Assembly (NCBI GenBank): GCA_029780075.1 | Contig: JAKOZI010000038.1 | Location: 1-54,198, forward strand | DNA: 54,198 nucleotides | Source of the DNA: Pseudomonadota bacterium | Lineage (GTDB): Bacteria > Pseudomonadota > Gammaproteobacteria > Burkholderiales > Rhodocyclaceae | Reading direction: 5' to 3' | In this document: positions 8,401 through 17,979 of the stretch, piece by piece | Numbering within the stretch: position 1 is the stretch's first letter | How the letters are laid out: the number at the start of each line of letters is the position of its first letter | The notes under the pieces: generated by a model | Told to the model about the DNA's origin: nothing | Databases searched by the model: none | The model's input: only the letters and a program-made list of their open reading frames with translations | Made by a program: the position numbers and the translations under genes

Positions 8401-9510
8401 CAGTTCGGCATCCCGAACGGTGCCGCTGCCTTGCAGGCGTCCGCCGCCCAACAGACGCACATCGAGATCGGCCAGGCGCAACTCGTCGCCGCCCAGACTC
8501 AGGCCGGCCCGCAGCGATTCGAACGGCAGACCGTGTCGATCGAGAGATCCGGGACGCCGATTGAGCATCGTCAACCGTCCACCCAGACCGGTCGGCGAAC
8601 CATCCCGCGGCTGCAGCTCGACCTGTACATCGAGGACGGCCTGCGGAGCTCCTTCGATCCAGACCGCCGGGTCGATCGCCGAAAGCGTGACCAGCGCCTC
8701 CCCGACCGGCTGTGACGAGAACGGCGTCATCCACGCCCGCAGTTGGCCGGCAAAGGCTTCAGCCGCACCCGGCTGGCGCGGCCTGGCGCTGCCGATCACC
8801 ATGAATTCCTCCAGCCGGCCTTCGGCGACGGCATCGAACACCAGCGCGCGTCCCGCCGCTTCGCCCTCGACACCGGCTTTCGCCGTCAGCGCGAACGGCC
8901 GCGAGGCTTCCAGGGAAGCCTCGCCGACCACACTCAGGCCAGCGACGCGCGCACGCAAGCCGGACAGCCGATGCAGCGCGCCGTTGCTCGCCAGCTGCCC
9001 CTCGACCGACTCGGCAATCGCCGCCGCCTTGCCGTCCGGGAGGGCATATTCGCCGAGTTCGATGCGGGCGACGACCAGTTGCTCGATGTCGACCGCGAAC
9101 GCCAACTGCAGGTTGTCGGGCAGTTGCAGCGGTTCGCTGGTGGCGACATGCGAAATGCGCAGCCGCTCGACGCTGACGCGGCTGATCGCCAATCGACCGC
9201 GCAACAAATCGACCGGCCGCCAGATCAACTGCACTTCCTGCAACTGCAGATCCAGTGTCGCGCTGCGCCAATGCACCGCCTGCAGCGAAAAGGAACCCTT
9301 CAGCGCGCCGGCCGGTGCCTCGATCCGGAGTTGTTCACCAGCCAGCCGTTCGACGACCCGACATACCACACGCAAGCCACCCTCGCTGGCCAGCAACCCC
9401 ACCACGCCACCGCACAGGGCCAGCACGCAGCCCAGAGTCGCCAGCCAACGCCAGCGCCGGGGTGGCGGTAGCGGAGCTGGGTTCGCGGGCGCAGTCGTCT
9501 CCTCGCTCAT
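5494..9510 (-). CDS. tamB: TamB, inner-membrane translocation and assembly subunit
   Basis: TamB spans the periplasm and works with the Omp85 protein TamA in outer-membrane protein insertion and, in recent work on AsmA-like proteins, phospholipid transport. The 1,338-aa product has an N-terminal basic/proline stretch, then one membrane anchor (WLATLGCVLALCGGVVGLL, about residues 24-42). A very long beta-rich region of repeated short strands follows, and then the C-terminal TamB (DUF490) domain ending LLWNYRFGR. ATG 9510 has GAGGAG about 8 bp upstream and is 25 bp after the tamA stop. A 1,419-aa version starting in tamA is rejected because its first 81 residues are the tamA 3' end read out of frame. 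A tsaC-tamB convergent junction lies at 5422-5493. Confidence 0.93.
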   Translation of the reverse strand: MSEETTAPANPAPLPPPRRWRWLATLGCVLALCGGVVGLLASEGGLRVVCRVVERLAGEQLRIEAPAGALKGSFSLQAVHWRSATLDLQLQEVQLIWRPVDLLRGRLAISRVSVERLRISHVATSEPLQLPDNLQLAFAVDIEQLVVARIELGEYALPDGKAAAIAESVEGQLASNGALHRLSGLRARVAGLSVVGEASLEASRPFALTAKAGVEGEAAGRALVFDAVAEGRLEEFMVIGSARPRQPGAAEAFAGQLRAWMTPFSSQPVGEALVTLSAIDPAVWIEGAPQAVLDVQVELQPRDGSPTGLGGRLTMLNRRPGSLDRHGLPFESLRAGLSLGGDELRLADLDVRLLGGGRLQGSGTVRDAELALHLAVRSLDASALHGGLRRTRLAGPLRATIGLNRQVLETELSDPQFTIQGRLAIDPATVLVEKLRLVAGDAQLVASGQVAQAGSGKFALRGALQNFDPSRFAKLPPARLNADFDAQGSSRPQLALGLRFGLRNSHLGTEALSGSGEIDLAGQRLRKADVELIAGNNRLTAKGAFGAVGDRLTLSITAPKLDPLGIAGDINGQLVLGGSASAPELSADLKSTRLAFAGVGQIRGLNLVAQLGDGNQGVVSGKLHLAGVDLASGSTVLRELALDADGVRSRHRLRGQLGLSGKRELQLLLEGGLAAAAAGLNWSGTLREFTLSSGIDRSQPFLRLAAAAPLQVGTAALNAGPADFLGAGWSLHLERVRYQQQRWQSVGSLHALPVVDTLREFPEWFESFSGAVKGNGDSLRVNGEWDIGSAPAIATWPQRSRPTGRLRLWRASGDLSIGALPLGLEEGTFNLLAVDGRLAGQFKLRGKRLGELAGELDAASSAAAVLDRVAPWHGQLRVSAPDLAWAGPLLGEGWQLGGRLAGAMRIEGTPAQPRLSGEWRGDDLALRVLDQAMRLEKGKLLVELSGEADGDVRLVLKQLSFDSLLQPLPRALLLDPGIDAGTLTGKPGRVEATGELRAGHSEGVLTLRAERLGVMQRPDQWVLVSGDAQFRLGERVLDVLGRFRLDAGYWELARSGTPQLSEDVLIKRQSMAPAKVPAPVRLLSLDLDAELGRHFHFRGAGVESRLVGAVNLRSAGSGLPRATGTIRTQEGRFDAYGQKLEIERGILNFQGLIDNPGLNIRAVRGNLPVEAGVEVTGTARRPVVRLVSDPEVPDAEKLSWLVLGHAPDQQRGQDSAVLLAAAQTILGGQDGGPLKAVQRGLGIDEFGISSGRLDGSGQRQTSRIASTTGFGPSDSTTGQIVSVGKRLSSNMLISYDQSLTTAGSIVKLTVNLSRNLSLVGRAGSDTGLDLLWNYRFGR

Positions 9511-9535
9511 CGCCGGATCTCCTCGCTGAGGCCGT

Positions 9536-11245
9536 TCAAAAGGGGATCGCCAGGGAAAAATCCAGCCGCACCTTGCCCTCGCGCTGGCCGTAAGCGAGGT
9601 CGATACCCAGCGGCCCGGCCGGGCTTTTCCAGCGTCCGCCCAGGCCGTAGCCCACGGCAAGATCCAGCGCCTGGCGATCATCGACGGCGTTACCGGCGTC
9701 GACAAATGCCGCCGCACCCCAGGTCGCATTGACCCAGTGCGTGTATTCGGCACTCATCGTCGCCAGGTAACGGCCGCCGACGATTGCCGAGCCTTCCTTG
9801 ACCCCGAGGCTCTGGTAGGCGTAGCCACGCACCGAGTTGCTGCCGCCGGCACGAAAGAGAAAATCCTGCGGAATGCCCTGCGACGAAGGCGCCAGGGTCG
9901 CCCCCAGTTCACCGCGAAACAGCAGCGCGTCGCTGGCGCTGAGCGGGATTCCCTGACTGTAGCGCAGGTAGGTCCGCAGGAAGTTCTGGTCGGAGAACAG
10001 TTGCTTGCTGCCGCCTCCCAACTGCAACTGCAGCGACACGCCTTCGGCCGGATCCAGCAGATCCCTGGCCCGCCGCCAGGTCCAGCCGACCTGCGCGGTC
10101 AGCGCACGCGCCGTGCTCGACGGTGCCCCCTGCGGGGACCGCGCTTCCTCCTGCCAGTTCAGCCCCAGGCGCTCCTCGATGCTGCCGCGCTGCTGCACAC
10201 GTGTCGCACCGACCGCAAAGCGCCTGATCTCCAGGCGCTCGATATCCGAGTGCTCGACCGCGGTACCGACGCCGTCGCGGCCGTGCGCCGCGTCCGGCGG
10301 GAAAAAGACATCGGCATAGGCGGTCTGTCGCACCTGCTCGAAGCGCAAGCCGGTCTGGAGTTCCCAGGCGCGGCCGAAGAGATCGCTGCTGCGGTATTCG
10401 GCTTCGACCCGCGCGCCGGTATTGGTGCTGTAACCGGCGCCCAGCGAGACCTGATACGGTGCGCGCTCGCGCAGCAGCACGCGCACCGGCGCGGTCACCC
10501 GCTCATCTTCCACGCTCGCAGGCGGGTCAGCGGCCTCACCCCGTTCCAGAGAAACATTCACCGAAGAAAAGTACGGCGTACTCTGCAGGGCGGCCTGCAA
10601 GGCCAGCAACCGCTCTTCGCGATAGTCTTCGCCCGGTTTGACGCTGCGATTGAAACGTTCGACGAGTTCCGGAGAATAGCGCTGCAGGCCGCTGATGCGC
10701 ACTTCGCCGAAGCGGTAGCGCGGCCCGCTGACGGCGACGACCCGCAGGTCGACGCGCCGGGCTTCAGGATCGACTTCGGCAAGAGTCTCCTGCAAGTGCG
10801 CGGCAGCGTAGTCCACCGCCAGCAGGTCGGCTAGAAACGATTGCTTGGCCTCGTCCCAATCGGCTTGCCGGAAGGGCTGCCCGGCTTTGAGTCTCCAGGC
10901 CGTTGACAGCGCCTCGCGACGCTCCGGATCGAGCGGACCCGTGATCTCGAGATGCACGTTGCCGATCCGCGAGCGTGCCCCGGGATCGACCTCCAGCAGC
11001 AGTTCATCGCCGCGCTGGTGAAGCACGACAACGGGCGAGAAGTACCCCTCGGTAGCCAGCAGCCTGGCCACCTCACGCTGCATCCGACGCTCGAAAGCCG
11101 CCCGCGCCGGAGCGTCGGTGACCTCGCCGAGTTCCAGGTAATCGCTCAGCAGTTCGCGCACCTCTTGCGGCGCCACGATCCGGGGCACCGTGGCGGAAGC
11201 CGGGACGGTGAGCAGCAGGGTGGCAATGGCAAGGAGCTTGTGCAT
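9536..11245 (-). CDS. tamA: TamA, Omp85-family outer-membrane protein
   Basis: TamA is the outer-membrane partner of TamB. The 569-aa product starts with a signal peptide (MHKLLAIATLLLTVPASA). Three POTRA-like domains follow (about residues 20-260, for example YRFGEVRISGLQRYSPELV), and then the Omp85 16-strand barrel. The barrel contains GGSNSVRGY, the lid-lock VRGY/F motif of the superfamily, and ends in LDFSLAIPF with the terminal Phe typical of outer-membrane barrels. Gene order tamA-tamB, 25 bp apart, is the usual one. It is divergent from eno; the shared 433-bp gap must carry its promoter. Confidence 0.94.
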   Translation of the reverse strand: MHKLLAIATLLLTVPASATVPRIVAPQEVRELLSDYLELGEVTDAPARAAFERRMQREVARLLATEGYFSPVVVLHQRGDELLLEVDPGARSRIGNVHLEITGPLDPERREALSTAWRLKAGQPFRQADWDEAKQSFLADLLAVDYAAAHLQETLAEVDPEARRVDLRVVAVSGPRYRFGEVRISGLQRYSPELVERFNRSVKPGEDYREERLLALQAALQSTPYFSSVNVSLERGEAADPPASVEDERVTAPVRVLLRERAPYQVSLGAGYSTNTGARVEAEYRSSDLFGRAWELQTGLRFEQVRQTAYADVFFPPDAAHGRDGVGTAVEHSDIERLEIRRFAVGATRVQQRGSIEERLGLNWQEEARSPQGAPSSTARALTAQVGWTWRRARDLLDPAEGVSLQLQLGGGSKQLFSDQNFLRTYLRYSQGIPLSASDALLFRGELGATLAPSSQGIPQDFLFRAGGSNSVRGYAYQSLGVKEGSAIVGGRYLATMSAEYTHWVNATWGAAAFVDAGNAVDDRQALDLAVGYGLGGRWKSPAGPLGIDLAYGQREGKVRLDFSLAIPF

Positions 11246-13097
<1,852 letters not shown>

Positions 13098-13115
13098 GCA
13101 ACGCCACGCAGCACA

Positions 13116-13149
13116 CGGCAAGGGCATCGCCACGGCGATGCCCTTGCCG
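13116..13149 (+). terminator. Strong hairpin after eno
   Basis: A perfect 16-bp inverted repeat (CGGCAAGGGCATCGCC and its complement) is separated by 2 bp, starting 18 bp after the eno stop. It is followed by CGTTTCAG, so the T-tract is poor. Position and stability still favour a transcription terminator. Confidence 0.7.
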
Positions 13150-13280
13150 CGTTTCAGCCCCGCCCCTCCCTCGCGCCCCGGGCCCACTTCCGGACCAGGC
13201 GGCATTGAAAGGGATGGAACATCTTCAGGTCTGGCTCAAACGCTTTGCCAGATCGGCAATATTTCGGTATCGTTGGAAGG

Positions 13281-13595
13281 ATGACCAACACCGACGCCGT
13301 CACCGCCCTGGCTGCTCTGGCGCAGGACAGCCGCCTCGCCATTTTCCGATTGCTGGTCAACAACGCCCCTGCGGGCCTGACCGTCGGACTGATTGCCGAA
13401 CAGCTCGAATTGCCGGCACCGACCCTGTCGTTCCACCTGAAGACCCTGACGCACGCCGGCCTGATCCGCACGGCCCAGGAAGGACGCTTCGTGCGTTGTC
13501 ATGCGGCGATGGACAGAATCGACGCCCTGGTGGATTTCCTTACCGACAATTGCTGCGGCGGGCACCCCGAAATCTGTCAGGCACGTGAGCCCTAG
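13281..13595 (+). CDS. ArsR-family metalloregulator with C-terminal Cys triad
   Basis: The 104-aa product is a small winged-helix repressor of the ArsR/SmtB family. The recognition region reads LPAPTLSFHLKTLTHAGLI (about residues 44-62), followed by the wing EGRFVRC. There is no ELCVCDL-type metal site in helix 3. Instead the C-terminus has NCCGGHPEIC, with Cys91, Cys92 and Cys99. That arrangement resembles the C-terminal vicinal cysteines of the arsenite sensor ArsR of Acidithiobacillus ferrooxidans, so As(III)/Sb(III) sensing is plausible. No arsC, arsB, acr3 or arsH is nearby. ATG 13281 directly follows GGAAGG; the longer frame from 13245 adds 12 residues with no support. Confidence 0.88.
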   Translation: MTNTDAVTALAALAQDSRLAIFRLLVNNAPAGLTVGLIAEQLELPAPTLSFHLKTLTHAGLIRTAQEGRFVRCHAAMDRIDALVDFLTDNCCGGHPEICQAREP

Positions 13596-13673
13596 GCGTC
13601 CGCCGTTCTTGACCGCCATCCACGCTCCTGCATTGTCGCAACGCAGTGCCTGGACGCAGGGGTAGAATTCGGC

Positions 13674-14177
13674 ATGACATCGGATACGAGCAACCAGAAC
13701 GCCGACAGCGATCCACTCACCGTGGTCAACGAACCGCGCCTGTGGGTCAACAAGGGCTGGACTGCACGCGTCATCAAGAACCCGGACGATGACGGGTGGG
13801 CCGTCGAGATGATCAAGGACGGCGAGTCCGAGCCGGCGCTGGTCGGCCCATGGACGATGGGGCGTGACAAGAAGAACCCCAAGCCGCTTGACGCGCCGGC
13901 GTTCAACACCCTGGTCAAGACCGCTGCCGAGGTCCTGCGCCGCCACGAGCAACAGTGGTATGCGCAGCACCACAAGAAACTCACGCTGGCCACGCCGTCC
14001 GGACCGATCAGCATCACGCTCGACATCGTCGCCGACGAAGATGACCCGCATGCCCTGTTGGGCGCGCAGGACAGTAACGGCGTGAAACTGGCCGAAGTAC
14101 GCGTCGATGCGGGTTTCAGACTCAACACGGCCAGCGCCAACGCCTGGATCGGTAATGACTTCAGCCGGCCCGGCTGA
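13674..14177 (+). CDS. Conserved hypothetical protein, 167 aa
   Basis: I do not recognise a named family with certainty. The protein is hydrophilic and without signal peptide or membrane segment. It has a central region EPRLWVNKGWTARVIKN...WAVEMIKDG and a C-terminal stretch of alternating beta character (LTLATPSGPISITLDIV). The codon use and long intact frame support a real gene. TAGAAT lies at 13663-13668, only five bases before the ATG. If that is the -10, the message would be leaderless; no good -35 backs it. No functional link with the preceding arsR-like gene is evident. Confidence 0.75.
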   Translation: MTSDTSNQNADSDPLTVVNEPRLWVNKGWTARVIKNPDDDGWAVEMIKDGESEPALVGPWTMGRDKKNPKPLDAPAFNTLVKTAAEVLRRHEQQWYAQHHKKLTLATPSGPISITLDIVADEDDPHALLGAQDSNGVKLAEVRVDAGFRLNTASANAWIGNDFSRPG

Positions 14178-14633
14178 CGCCGCCCGTGCCTTGAGTGATA
14201 GCCACCCTGCCCAGCCTTGCTGCCGAGGGAACGCCACATGATCCGACTCCTCTATCTCAGCCACGCCACGCGCGGAATATCTGACGAGCAAGAAGCGCCT
14301 GAATGCCGGACAGGACAATGACGCCCGTACATCGCGGATAGACGGCGACCAGCCCGGCGCCAGCGCAATTTTCCAGGATCTCCGACGGGCATTCGCGGCA
14401 GCAGTGCATTCCGCGCCCGGCAGGCGCCGGCGCGGGACTTGTCCGGCGACGCGAATCGGGCGAGGTCGTTTTCGGGAAGTCCCGATGGCGTGCACTGAGC
14501 GCCCTGCGGCTGTGCACCGAGCGCCAGGAATCATCCTTCACGTTCTCCTAGACTGTCGCGGCACGGCGTGCTGACGCACCGCACGAGTTGCCCGTCATGA
14601 CTTTTCGACTGACCCCCAACAAAGGAGAACCCC
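14178..14633. other. Gap with BLUF-like remnant
   Basis: These 456 bases hold only the short BLUF-like reading frame at 14238-14321 and the ribosome site of the next gene (AAAGGAGA at 14621-14628). The rest looks non-coding or decayed. Confidence 0.5.
14238..14321 (+). pseudogene. BLUF-domain N-terminal fragment
   Basis: A well-placed site GAGGGA precedes ATG 14238. The first 18 residues read MIRLLYLSHATRGISDEQ, closely matching the first strand and turn of blue-light (BLUF) flavin domains (xxRLxYxSxA...). The frame then leaves the family and stops after 27 codons. None of the later BLUF features (ITGVL, FLQxLEG) is found downstream in any frame. I read this as the stump of a deleted gene. 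A short chance match cannot be excluded. Confidence 0.4.
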
Positions 14634-15255
14634 ATGCACAGGATCACCCCTGCCCGCTTGCTCGTCATGTTCAGCGGCGCATTCCTGCTGGCGGGCAATG
14701 CCTCGGCATACGTCCTGCAGCGCGTCCAGCTTGACTACAACGGCCCGGCTGGAGCCACCGCGCACGCTGTCGACACGGTCAGCGTCCCGCCAGAGTCCGC
14801 ACTGCACACGATAAACGCCAATATCGCCGGAGGGTTCGGAAGCGCCGTCGGCAGCGTCGGCACCTTTGGCGATCTTGGCGTGCAGGCCTACCTGCATGGC
14901 CTCGGCAGACTGACTTCGCAGATCAGCATCTACAGCGACGAGTTCGTCAATCCGTTTTCCTCACCACGCCACGCCCAGTCCCGCTTCGTGGTCGACGGCG
15001 GCAGCCTGTGGATGATTGCCGGAAACGGATCGACGCTTGATTTTTCTCTTCTATGAACTCGCCATCGAGGGCGTCGGCGCACGCTTCGTCGAACTCATGA
15101 ACTGGGATTTCAGCGATCCGCTGCACGTCGATGGAGCGGGCATCCTCTCCAGCGTTTCCCTTGGGCCGACCGCGGCAGTACCCGAGCCCCCCGTCTGGGT
15201 ACTGTTCGCCGGCGGCCTGGGTGTCCTCTGCCGCGCGCGCCGGCAGCGTCACTGA
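14634..15255 (+). pseudogene. PEP-CTERM exported protein, frameshifted
   Basis: Two overlapping frames make one protein. The first (14634-15056) begins with AGGAG 6 bp before ATG and a signal peptide (LLVMFSGAFLLAGNASA), then a Gly/Ser-rich secreted domain. The second (frame ending 15255) continues YELAIEGVGARFVELMNW and ends VPEPPVWVLFAGGLGVLC then RARRQRH. That is a complete PEP-CTERM sorting signal: VPEP, hydrophobic helix, basic tail. Such proteins are exported and processed by exosortase EpsH; no exosortase is in this window. Removing one T from the T5 run at 15041-15045 restores a single ~206-aa frame. The break may be a real mutation or a homopolymer sequencing error. The substrate-level function is unknown. 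Confidence 0.8.
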
Positions 15256-15348
15256 GGACGTCGGGAGCGCGTCAGGCGGCACTCATTGCGCGTACGCTGA
15301 CCTCGCCCGGTGCTCGCGATGAGCGTCGAACGAAGCGCCCGCGCCGCC

Positions 15349-17979
15349 TCACGACCCACCCTGCTCGACGATCTGCAGGGCATCGGCAGCCCAGCCGTCG
15401 GCCGCGAGCGACCTCCAGATGCGCTCGCCGAAGCGCGTCGCGAGGCCACCCATCAGGATTGTCGGGCAGCGGTTACCGAGTTCGGCCCGCAGGCGCTGCG
15501 CAGTCTCGCGGGCGACCACCAGATGGGCGGGCAGCGCGAGCGACAGACCGAGCACGTCGACGGGACTGGCGTCGATCTGCCGGATCAGGTCGGTGGTCGG
15601 CACATCCCCCCCGAGGTACAGCACGTCCCAGCCGATCGTCTCGAAAGCGTCGGAAACCATCCGCAGGCCAAGGGTGTGCTGGTTGCCGGCGACGCCGGCG
15701 AGGAGCGCCGAGCGCCCGACCGGTGCGGCGAAAGTCGCCTGCAGGTAGGCGCGCGCGATGACGTTTTCGCTGATCGCCGTCGCCAGGTGTTCCTGCGCGA
15801 CACTGATGCGGTTCCCCTGCCACAGTTCACCGACCTCGACCATGGCCGGCTGGATCAGGCGCACCGAAGCTTCGGTCAGCGTCAGGCCTTCTTGCAGAAG
15901 CTCGCGCATCAGTTTCTGCGCCAGTTTCTGGCGACCGCCCAAAGCCGCCTTCCGGTAGCGGGGGGCATCCGCCAGGGGCGGGACGCGGGCGTCGAGCGTC
16001 CGGGCCGGCAGCCCCTTTTTCCGCAGCGCATCACCGGTGGCGCGGAGCAGCGGGCAAACGCGCCCGCCGTCTTCCGCCGGCAGATGCTCGCCGAGGAATC
16101 CGGCGAGCAGTTCGAAGGATTCGGCCAGATAACTTCCTGGCGCGCCGCGACTCGCCAGGACGTCCCTCAACCAGACGGCGTACTCGGCGAACAGGCCTGG
16201 CTGCCCGGTCACCACCGACGCATCGAGCGCGTCGAGGTGACCCTGGATGTCCGCCGCGCAGGCCTGCCGGCCACCCGGCCCGAAGCGTCGCGCCAGACTC
16301 GGATAGCGGGCAAACAGGGCGTCGACGACCGCGCCGGTGGCTTGCTCCCGCCACCACCGGTTGCCCGGCGGGTCAATGAACTCGCCGGGCAACCGGCGAC
16401 GCCCTCTGACCTGCCGCGCGCTGCGGCCGGGACGCAAGGCCGCATGGAAAGCAATCCGATTGCGCCCGGCCTCCTTGGCTTGGTACATCGCCGCATCGGC
16501 CCACTTGAGCAGGTCGTCAGCACTCGCCGCATGCTCCATGAACAGCGCCACGCCGATGCTGGCGGTGCACTGGTGGTCGATCCCGGTGTCGGCCTGGCCC
16601 GCCTGCCGGATCGTCAGGCGATAGGGTTGCGCCAGGGCGTGGCGGATTTTCTCGGCCACCTGCCGAGCCTGCGCGCACGCTTCGGCCGCCGCCGCCGGCA
16701 GGTCGCTCAGCAGCACCACGAATTCGTCGCCACCGAAGCGCGCGACGGTGTCCACCGCGCGCACACAGCGGCTCAACCGCGCCGCCACCTCGATCAGCAG
16801 CAGATCCCCGACCGCATGACCGTACAGGTCGTTCACCGGCTTGAAATTGTCGAGATCCAGGAACAACAGCGCGCCATGACAGCCACTGCGTTTGCTGGTC
16901 GCCATGCCCTGCTGCAGGCGGTCCATCAGCGTCAGGCGGTTGGCCAGTTGCGTCAAGGGGTCATGAAAGGCCAGATGATGGATTCTGGACTCGGCCAGCC
17001 GCCGCTCGGTGATGTCGTGCGAGACGACAACCACCTGTTTGCTGCGGCCTGCGGCGTCCCGGATCACGCCACTGCGCGACTCCAGCAGGCAGACCCCCCC
17101 GTCGGCGCGCAGGAAGCGATATTCGAGAGGCTGGCCGATACCGCTGGCGACAGTCTCGCGAAAGGCCTTGATGACGCGCGCGCGATCGTCTGGATGAATT
17201 TCCTCGAACGACGAACTGCCGCGAATATCGCGTTCGCCCACCAGGCGGGTGTAGGACGGGCTGTTGTACACCCGCCGCCCCTCGCGGTCGAGAACGGCGA
17301 CGAAGCCGTCGAGGTTCTCGGCGATCAGGCGGAAGGACTCCTTCTGCTCACGCCCGACTTCTTCGGCCTGTTTGCGCTCGCTGATATCGATCAGCACCAG
17401 GTAGAGGAATGCGCCTCCCTGCTCATCGGACGCTGCAGTGGCCGAGACATGCACCCACAAGCACTGTCCCTCCGGTCGGCACAGGCGAAGTTCAAAAGTC
17501 TGCGGCTGACCGGTCGCCAGGATCTCCCTTCGCCGCAGATGAAAGGTATCCGCGTCTTCCGGTTCCATGAAGAGGCAGAACGGCTGCCCGAGCAACTGCC
17601 CACGGGCGACGCCGAGCAGCGTCGCGGCGCAGAGATTGGCTTCGACGATCAGGTCCTCCGTGCTGATACTGCAATAGCCCGCCGGCGCCAGTTCGTAGAG
17701 GTCGAAGTAGCGCGCCCGCAAGGTGTCGAGGGCCACCTGCGCCTGCCGCAGTTCCTCATTCTGCATCTCGAGCTGGATCTGGTGTACGCGCAGTTCGTAA
17801 AGTGTCTGCCTGCCCGCGGTGAGCAACCCATCCTCGATCGCGTCCGCCGCCTCGACACCCAGTCCACGCAGGCATGCCGCGGCACGCTGCCGCAGCGTCG
17901 GCTCGCTGACAGCAGTTTCGTTGGTCGCCGGTTCCGCGGCCGCGGCGCCTTCTGTCGGAACCTTCTCGTCCTGGCTCAT
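15349..17979 (-). CDS. PAS-PAS-GGDEF with C-terminal CarH-like cobalamin domain
   Basis: The 876-aa product is a predicted diguanylate cyclase with an unusual sensor at its end. Residues 50-90 form a coiled segment (ELRVHQIQLEMQNEEL). PAS domains follow at about 91-200 and 215-325, and GGDEF at about 330-512. The active site is FGGDEF (415-420) with an I-site R407-x-x-D410 for product inhibition. After a linker comes a helical region (about 545-690), then a B12-binding cap with W720, nine residues, E730-H731. A Rossmann B12 domain follows with GNQHTLG, whose H768 fits the lower axial ligand. The Wx9EH motif is the one known from CarH/LitR photoreceptors that hold adenosylcobalamin. ATG 17979 overlaps the stop of the kinase upstream by 4 bp. 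Light or B12 control of c-di-GMP is inference. Confidence 0.88.
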   Translation of the reverse strand: MSQDEKVPTEGAAAAEPATNETAVSEPTLRQRAAACLRGLGVEAADAIEDGLLTAGRQTLYELRVHQIQLEMQNEELRQAQVALDTLRARYFDLYELAPAGYCSISTEDLIVEANLCAATLLGVARGQLLGQPFCLFMEPEDADTFHLRRREILATGQPQTFELRLCRPEGQCLWVHVSATAASDEQGGAFLYLVLIDISERKQAEEVGREQKESFRLIAENLDGFVAVLDREGRRVYNSPSYTRLVGERDIRGSSSFEEIHPDDRARVIKAFRETVASGIGQPLEYRFLRADGGVCLLESRSGVIRDAAGRSKQVVVVSHDITERRLAESRIHHLAFHDPLTQLANRLTLMDRLQQGMATSKRSGCHGALLFLDLDNFKPVNDLYGHAVGDLLLIEVAARLSRCVRAVDTVARFGGDEFVVLLSDLPAAAAEACAQARQVAEKIRHALAQPYRLTIRQAGQADTGIDHQCTASIGVALFMEHAASADDLLKWADAAMYQAKEAGRNRIAFHAALRPGRSARQVRGRRRLPGEFIDPPGNRWWREQATGAVVDALFARYPSLARRFGPGGRQACAADIQGHLDALDASVVTGQPGLFAEYAVWLRDVLASRGAPGSYLAESFELLAGFLGEHLPAEDGGRVCPLLRATGDALRKKGLPARTLDARVPPLADAPRYRKAALGGRQKLAQKLMRELLQEGLTLTEASVRLIQPAMVEVGELWQGNRISVAQEHLATAISENVIARAYLQATFAAPVGRSALLAGVAGNQHTLGLRMVSDAFETIGWDVLYLGGDVPTTDLIRQIDASPVDVLGLSLALPAHLVVARETAQRLRAELGNRCPTILMGGLATRFGERIWRSLAADGWAADALQIVEQGGS

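Noticed and set aside
9511..9753. N-terminal extension giving a 1,419-aa TamB
   Set aside because: These codons are the tamA 3' end read in another frame. ATG 9510 has a good ribosome site and precedes the membrane anchor.
14257..14541. 94-aa minus-strand frame in the BLUF remnant gap
   Set aside because: It is open only because of GC bias. Cysteines occur but no known fold or ribosome site is seen.
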